Origin: JBHIAG01 sp046758465
GTDB lineage: Bacteria > Acidobacteriota > Terriglobia > Acidiferrales > 2-02-FULL-67-57
DNA: 6,931 bases
Assembly: GCA_046758465.1 (NCBI GenBank)
Contig: JBHIAG010000098.1
Coordinates: 1 to 6,931 of the forward strand
Reading direction: 5' to 3'
A program made the translations under genes and the position numbers. The notes below the pieces were generated by a model. The model did no database searches. It worked only from the letters and a program-made list of their open reading frames with translations, and was not told where the DNA came from. Of the stretch, positions 4,966-6,931 are shown piece after piece; the first letter of the stretch is position 1; the number at the start of each line of letters is the position of its first letter.

Positions 4966-5490
4966 TCAGCGAGCCCAGAGGCCGCGGCGGTTTTCCCGCG
5001 CTTCTGCTTCCAAGCCCCGAAATTCCTCCCGGTAGGCGAACGGGAAGCGAGTAAAGGCGCGCCCGTAGCCCTGGCGGATGAGCTCGGCGTTCAGGAAGGT
5101 GCCGTCCTCGAGATAGACGTAAGCGAGTGTGCGACCGTAGTCATCGGTCGGATCCTGACCATACGCCAGCCGCACGCGCTTGCCCGCGACCTGCGTGCGC
5201 ACGAAGGCCGTGGCTTCTTCGGCGAAAGGGTCGGGCTGGCCGGGGAGCCGCGCGCGCGGCGAACTACCCAGTTCGGGGGTGTCCACGCCGATCAGGCGGA
5301 CGCGCTCGCCGCCGTCCAGCACGAGCGTATCGCCGTCCACCACCCACTCGACCCCCCGCCAGGCGTCGCTCGGCGTCGGCGCCGGGCGAAAACTGCCACT
5401 CGGTTGGAAGACGCGCCCGAGCAGAAAGCCGAGTGCGAGCACAAGCAGCAGCCAGCCCAGTGCTAGGCGACGCCTGCGCGGCAAGGTCAC
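4966..5490 (-). CDS. Membrane-anchored thermonuclease (SNase) family protein
   Basis: This is a staphylococcal-nuclease-like (YncB/TNase) protein that probably cleaves DNA or RNA outside the cytoplasmic membrane. From the GTG at 5490 it has 174 residues. A basic stretch (PRRRR) leads into one hydrophobic segment (LALGWLLLVLALGFLLG, about 9-25), either a membrane anchor or an uncleaved signal. The nuclease fold follows, with VVDGDT (D54), VRLIGVDTPE (R65, D70, T71, E73) and DDYGRTLAYVYL (R120), covering the positions of the catalytic D21, R35, D40, T41, E43 and R87 of the S. aureus enzyme. It ends in the typical FRGLEAEARENRRGLW. An upstream GTG at 5574 would overlap rtcB and has no ribosome-binding site, so it was rejected. 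A TTG at 5484, with AGGTG 4-5 nt ahead, is a close alternative. It runs against archease (54-nt gap) and is divergent from rtcB (65 nt). Confidence 0.88.
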   Translation of the reverse strand: MTLPRRRRLALGWLLLVLALGFLLGRVFQPSGSFRPAPTPSDAWRGVEWVVDGDTLVLDGGERVRLIGVDTPELGSSPRARLPGQPDPFAEEATAFVRTQVAGKRVRLAYGQDPTDDYGRTLAYVYLEDGTFLNAELIRQGYGRAFTRFPFAYREEFRGLEAEARENRRGLWAR

Positions 5491-5511
5491 CTTCCCGTCC
5501 GGGGATAGCGG

Positions 5512-5517
5512 TATAAT
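5512..5517 (+). promoter_or_regulatory. Consensus -10 box upstream of rtcB
   Basis: A perfect TATAAT lies 38 nt before the rtcB ATG, in the gap between the divergent nuclease gene and rtcB. No good -35 hexamer is found at 16-18 nt (the bases there read ACCTTC or close). In many bacteria rtcB is transcribed by sigma-54 with RtcR; I see no GG-N10-GC type -24/-12 element here. Transcription would start around 5524. Confidence 0.45.
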
Positions 5518-5555
5518 GGGTGGACGGACATAAGGGACAGAATCACATCGTAGCG

Positions 5556-6931
5556 ATGAAGCTGGAACTTTCACAACTGAAAAAGTTCGACGACTTCCGC
5601 TACCTCATCCCCCGCGGCATCAAGCCGGGGATGAAGACCGACGCCCTGGTCTATGCCGACGAGGAGCTGCTCAGCCAAATCCTGGGCGACCTCTCGCTCG
5701 AGCAGGCCATCAACGTTGCCTTTCTGCCGGGCATCGTGGGCCGCTCGCTCGCCATGCCGGACATCCACCAGGGCTACGGCTTCCCCATCGGCGGCGTGGC
5801 GGCCACCGACCCCGCCCAGGGCGGGGTGATCTCGCCGGGGGGCGTCGGCTTCGACATCAATTGCGGGGTGCGGCTGCTCGCCAGTTCGGCGAGCCTGGAA
5901 GAAGTCAGGCCGAAGATCAAGGAGCTGGTGCATCAGCTCTTCCGCGACATCCCCTGCGGCACTGGCACCAAGGGCAACGTTCCCTGCTCGATGGGCGAGA
6001 TTGACCGGGTGCTCACGCGCGGGGCGCGCTGGGTGGTGGAGAAAGGCTTTGGCGAACGCGACGACCTGACCTTCTCGGAAGAGGAAGGGCAACTCGCCGG
6101 CGCCGACCCCGACGCCTGCTCGAAGCGCGCCAAGCAGCGCGGCGTGCCGCAGATTGGCACGCTTGGCTCCGGCAACCACTTCATCGAAGTCCAGTACGTC
6201 GAGAAGATTTTCGAGCCCGAAATCGCCGCCCGCTTCGGCTTGCGACCCAATCAGATCGTCGTCCTCATCCACAGTGGCTCGCGCGGCTTTGGCCACCAGG
6301 TCTGCACCGACTACTTGCAGGCGATGAACCAGGCGATGCGCCGCTACCAGATTGAGCTGCCCGACCGCCAGCTCGCCTGCGTCCCCGTCCACTCGCCCGA
6401 AGGCCGCGACTACCTGGCGGCGATGAACGCTGCCGCCAACTACGCCTGGGCCAACCGCCAGGCGATGACCCATTTCACCCGCCGCGCCCTCCAGCGTGTC
6501 TTGGGACCTGAGACCGAAGTGCGCGTCGTCTATGACGTTGCCCACAACATTGCCAAGCGCGAGCGGCACGTCGTAGACGGTAAAGAACGCGAAGTGCTCG
6601 TGCACCGCAAAGGCGCTACCCGTGCCTTTCCCGCTGGCCGGCCAGAAGTGCCCGAGGTCTACCGCGACGTTGGCCAGCCTGTGTTGATTCCCGGCTCGAT
6701 GGGGACGGCCAGCTATGTTCTAGTCGGCACAGAGAAGGCAATGGAGGAGACTTTCGGCACCGTCTGCCACGGCGCGGGGCGGCGGATGTCGCGCAGCGCG
6801 GCCAAGCGCAGCGAGCACGCGCGCGATGCCCGGCAGCGGCTCGCCGAGCAGGGCATCTACGTCAAAAGCGAGACCCGGGAGGGCATCGCTGAGGAGATCC
6901 CCGAAGCCTACAAGGACATTGACGCCGTCAT
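5556..6931 (+). CDS. rtcB: RNA-splicing ligase RtcB (3' end beyond window)
   Basis: RtcB joins RNA 2',3'-cyclic-phosphate or 3'-phosphate ends to 5'-OH ends using GTP and Mn2+, in RNA repair or tRNA splicing. The frame is open from the ATG at 5556 to the window edge, 458 codons. All key residues are present: GFDINCGVR (D100, C103), LGSGNHFIEV (H208), IHSGSRGFGH (H239), VYDVAHNIAKRE (H330), PGSMGTASYVL (380-389) and CHGAGRRMSRS, whose H405 is the nucleophile that takes GMP. These numbers differ by only 1-5 from those of the Pyrococcus horikoshii enzyme (D95, C98, H203, H234, H329, H404), so this is the long archaeal-type form of about 480 residues. Only some 20 residues should be missing. No intein is present. 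The start aligns with MKLE-type N-termini; the nearest purine-rich site, AAGGGA, is 18 nt upstream, so ribosome binding is weak or unusual. Its partner archease lies upstream. Confidence 0.97.
   Translation, partial: MKLELSQLKKFDDFRYLIPRGIKPGMKTDALVYADEELLSQILGDLSLEQAINVAFLPGIVGRSLAMPDIHQGYGFPIGGVAATDPAQGGVISPGGVGFDINCGVRLLASSASLEEVRPKIKELVHQLFRDIPCGTGTKGNVPCSMGEIDRVLTRGARWVVEKGFGERDDLTFSEEEGQLAGADPDACSKRAKQRGVPQIGTLGSGNHFIEVQYVEKIFEPEIAARFGLRPNQIVVLIHSGSRGFGHQVCTDYLQAMNQAMRRYQIELPDRQLACVPVHSPEGRDYLAAMNAAANYAWANRQAMTHFTRRALQRVLGPETEVRVVYDVAHNIAKRERHVVDGKEREVLVHRKGATRAFPAGRPEVPEVYRDVGQPVLIPGSMGTASYVLVGTEKAMEETFGTVCHGAGRRMSRSAAKRSEHARDARQRLAEQGIYVKSETREGIAEEIPEAYKDIDAV

Noticed and set aside
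5247..5260. 14-bp palindrome GCCGCGCGCGCGGC in the nuclease gene
   Set aside because: Perfect but made only of GC alternation, coding for Pro-Arg-Ala-Arg; the length change against relatives is too small to call an insertion.
5571..6605. 344-residue open frame on the minus strand
   Set aside because: It lies fully antisense to rtcB, whose motifs are all intact, and is a by-product of high GC content.

Overview
This is a GC-rich bacterial chromosomal segment made mostly of conserved translation and RNA-repair genes. The organism cannot be named from the window. The dense thrS-infC-rpmI-rplT block, leaderless housekeeping style, RtcB-archease pair and several kinds of short dispersed repeat would fit an environmental bacterium such as an acidobacterium or a related uncultured lineage, but that is a guess.

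Layout. Positions 1-222 hold no gene; they carry three repeat or hairpin structures lying just past the 3' end of the ribosomal-protein operon. Positions 223-3516 are a minus-strand translation operon read right to left: thrS (threonyl-tRNA synthetase), infC (IF-3), rpmI (L35) and rplT (L20), the same order as in Escherichia coli. Each of thrS and infC has a recognisable promoter candidate. infC has a very strong Shine-Dalgarno sequence but no ordinary start codon near it, in line with the rare-start-codon autoregulation known for this gene. Positions 3603-4316 encode a minus-strand protein of unknown function with a likely secretion signal. It is divergent from a plus-strand archease gene (4396-4911). 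A minus-strand thermonuclease-family protein (4966-5490) follows, and then plus-strand rtcB, the RNA ligase that archease activates (5556 to the window edge, last residues missing). RtcB joins 2',3'-cyclic phosphate or 3'-phosphate RNA ends to 5'-OH ends; archease speeds its guanylylation, so these two genes form an RNA-repair module interrupted by an opposing nuclease gene.

The most notable feature is not a new gene system but the number of short repeats, three of them read in frame inside conserved proteins. thrS has two independent hairpin-forming insertions of 7-8 codons (both 9-bp arms with a 5-nt loop), one in the TGS region and one in the anticodon-binding domain. Archease has seven perfect-length copies of a 7-bp repeat in the middle of its coding sequence. 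Further tandem repeats lie in the infC leader and past rplT. I see no CRISPR array, transposase, tRNA or rRNA gene, and no convincing new defence or biosynthetic system.
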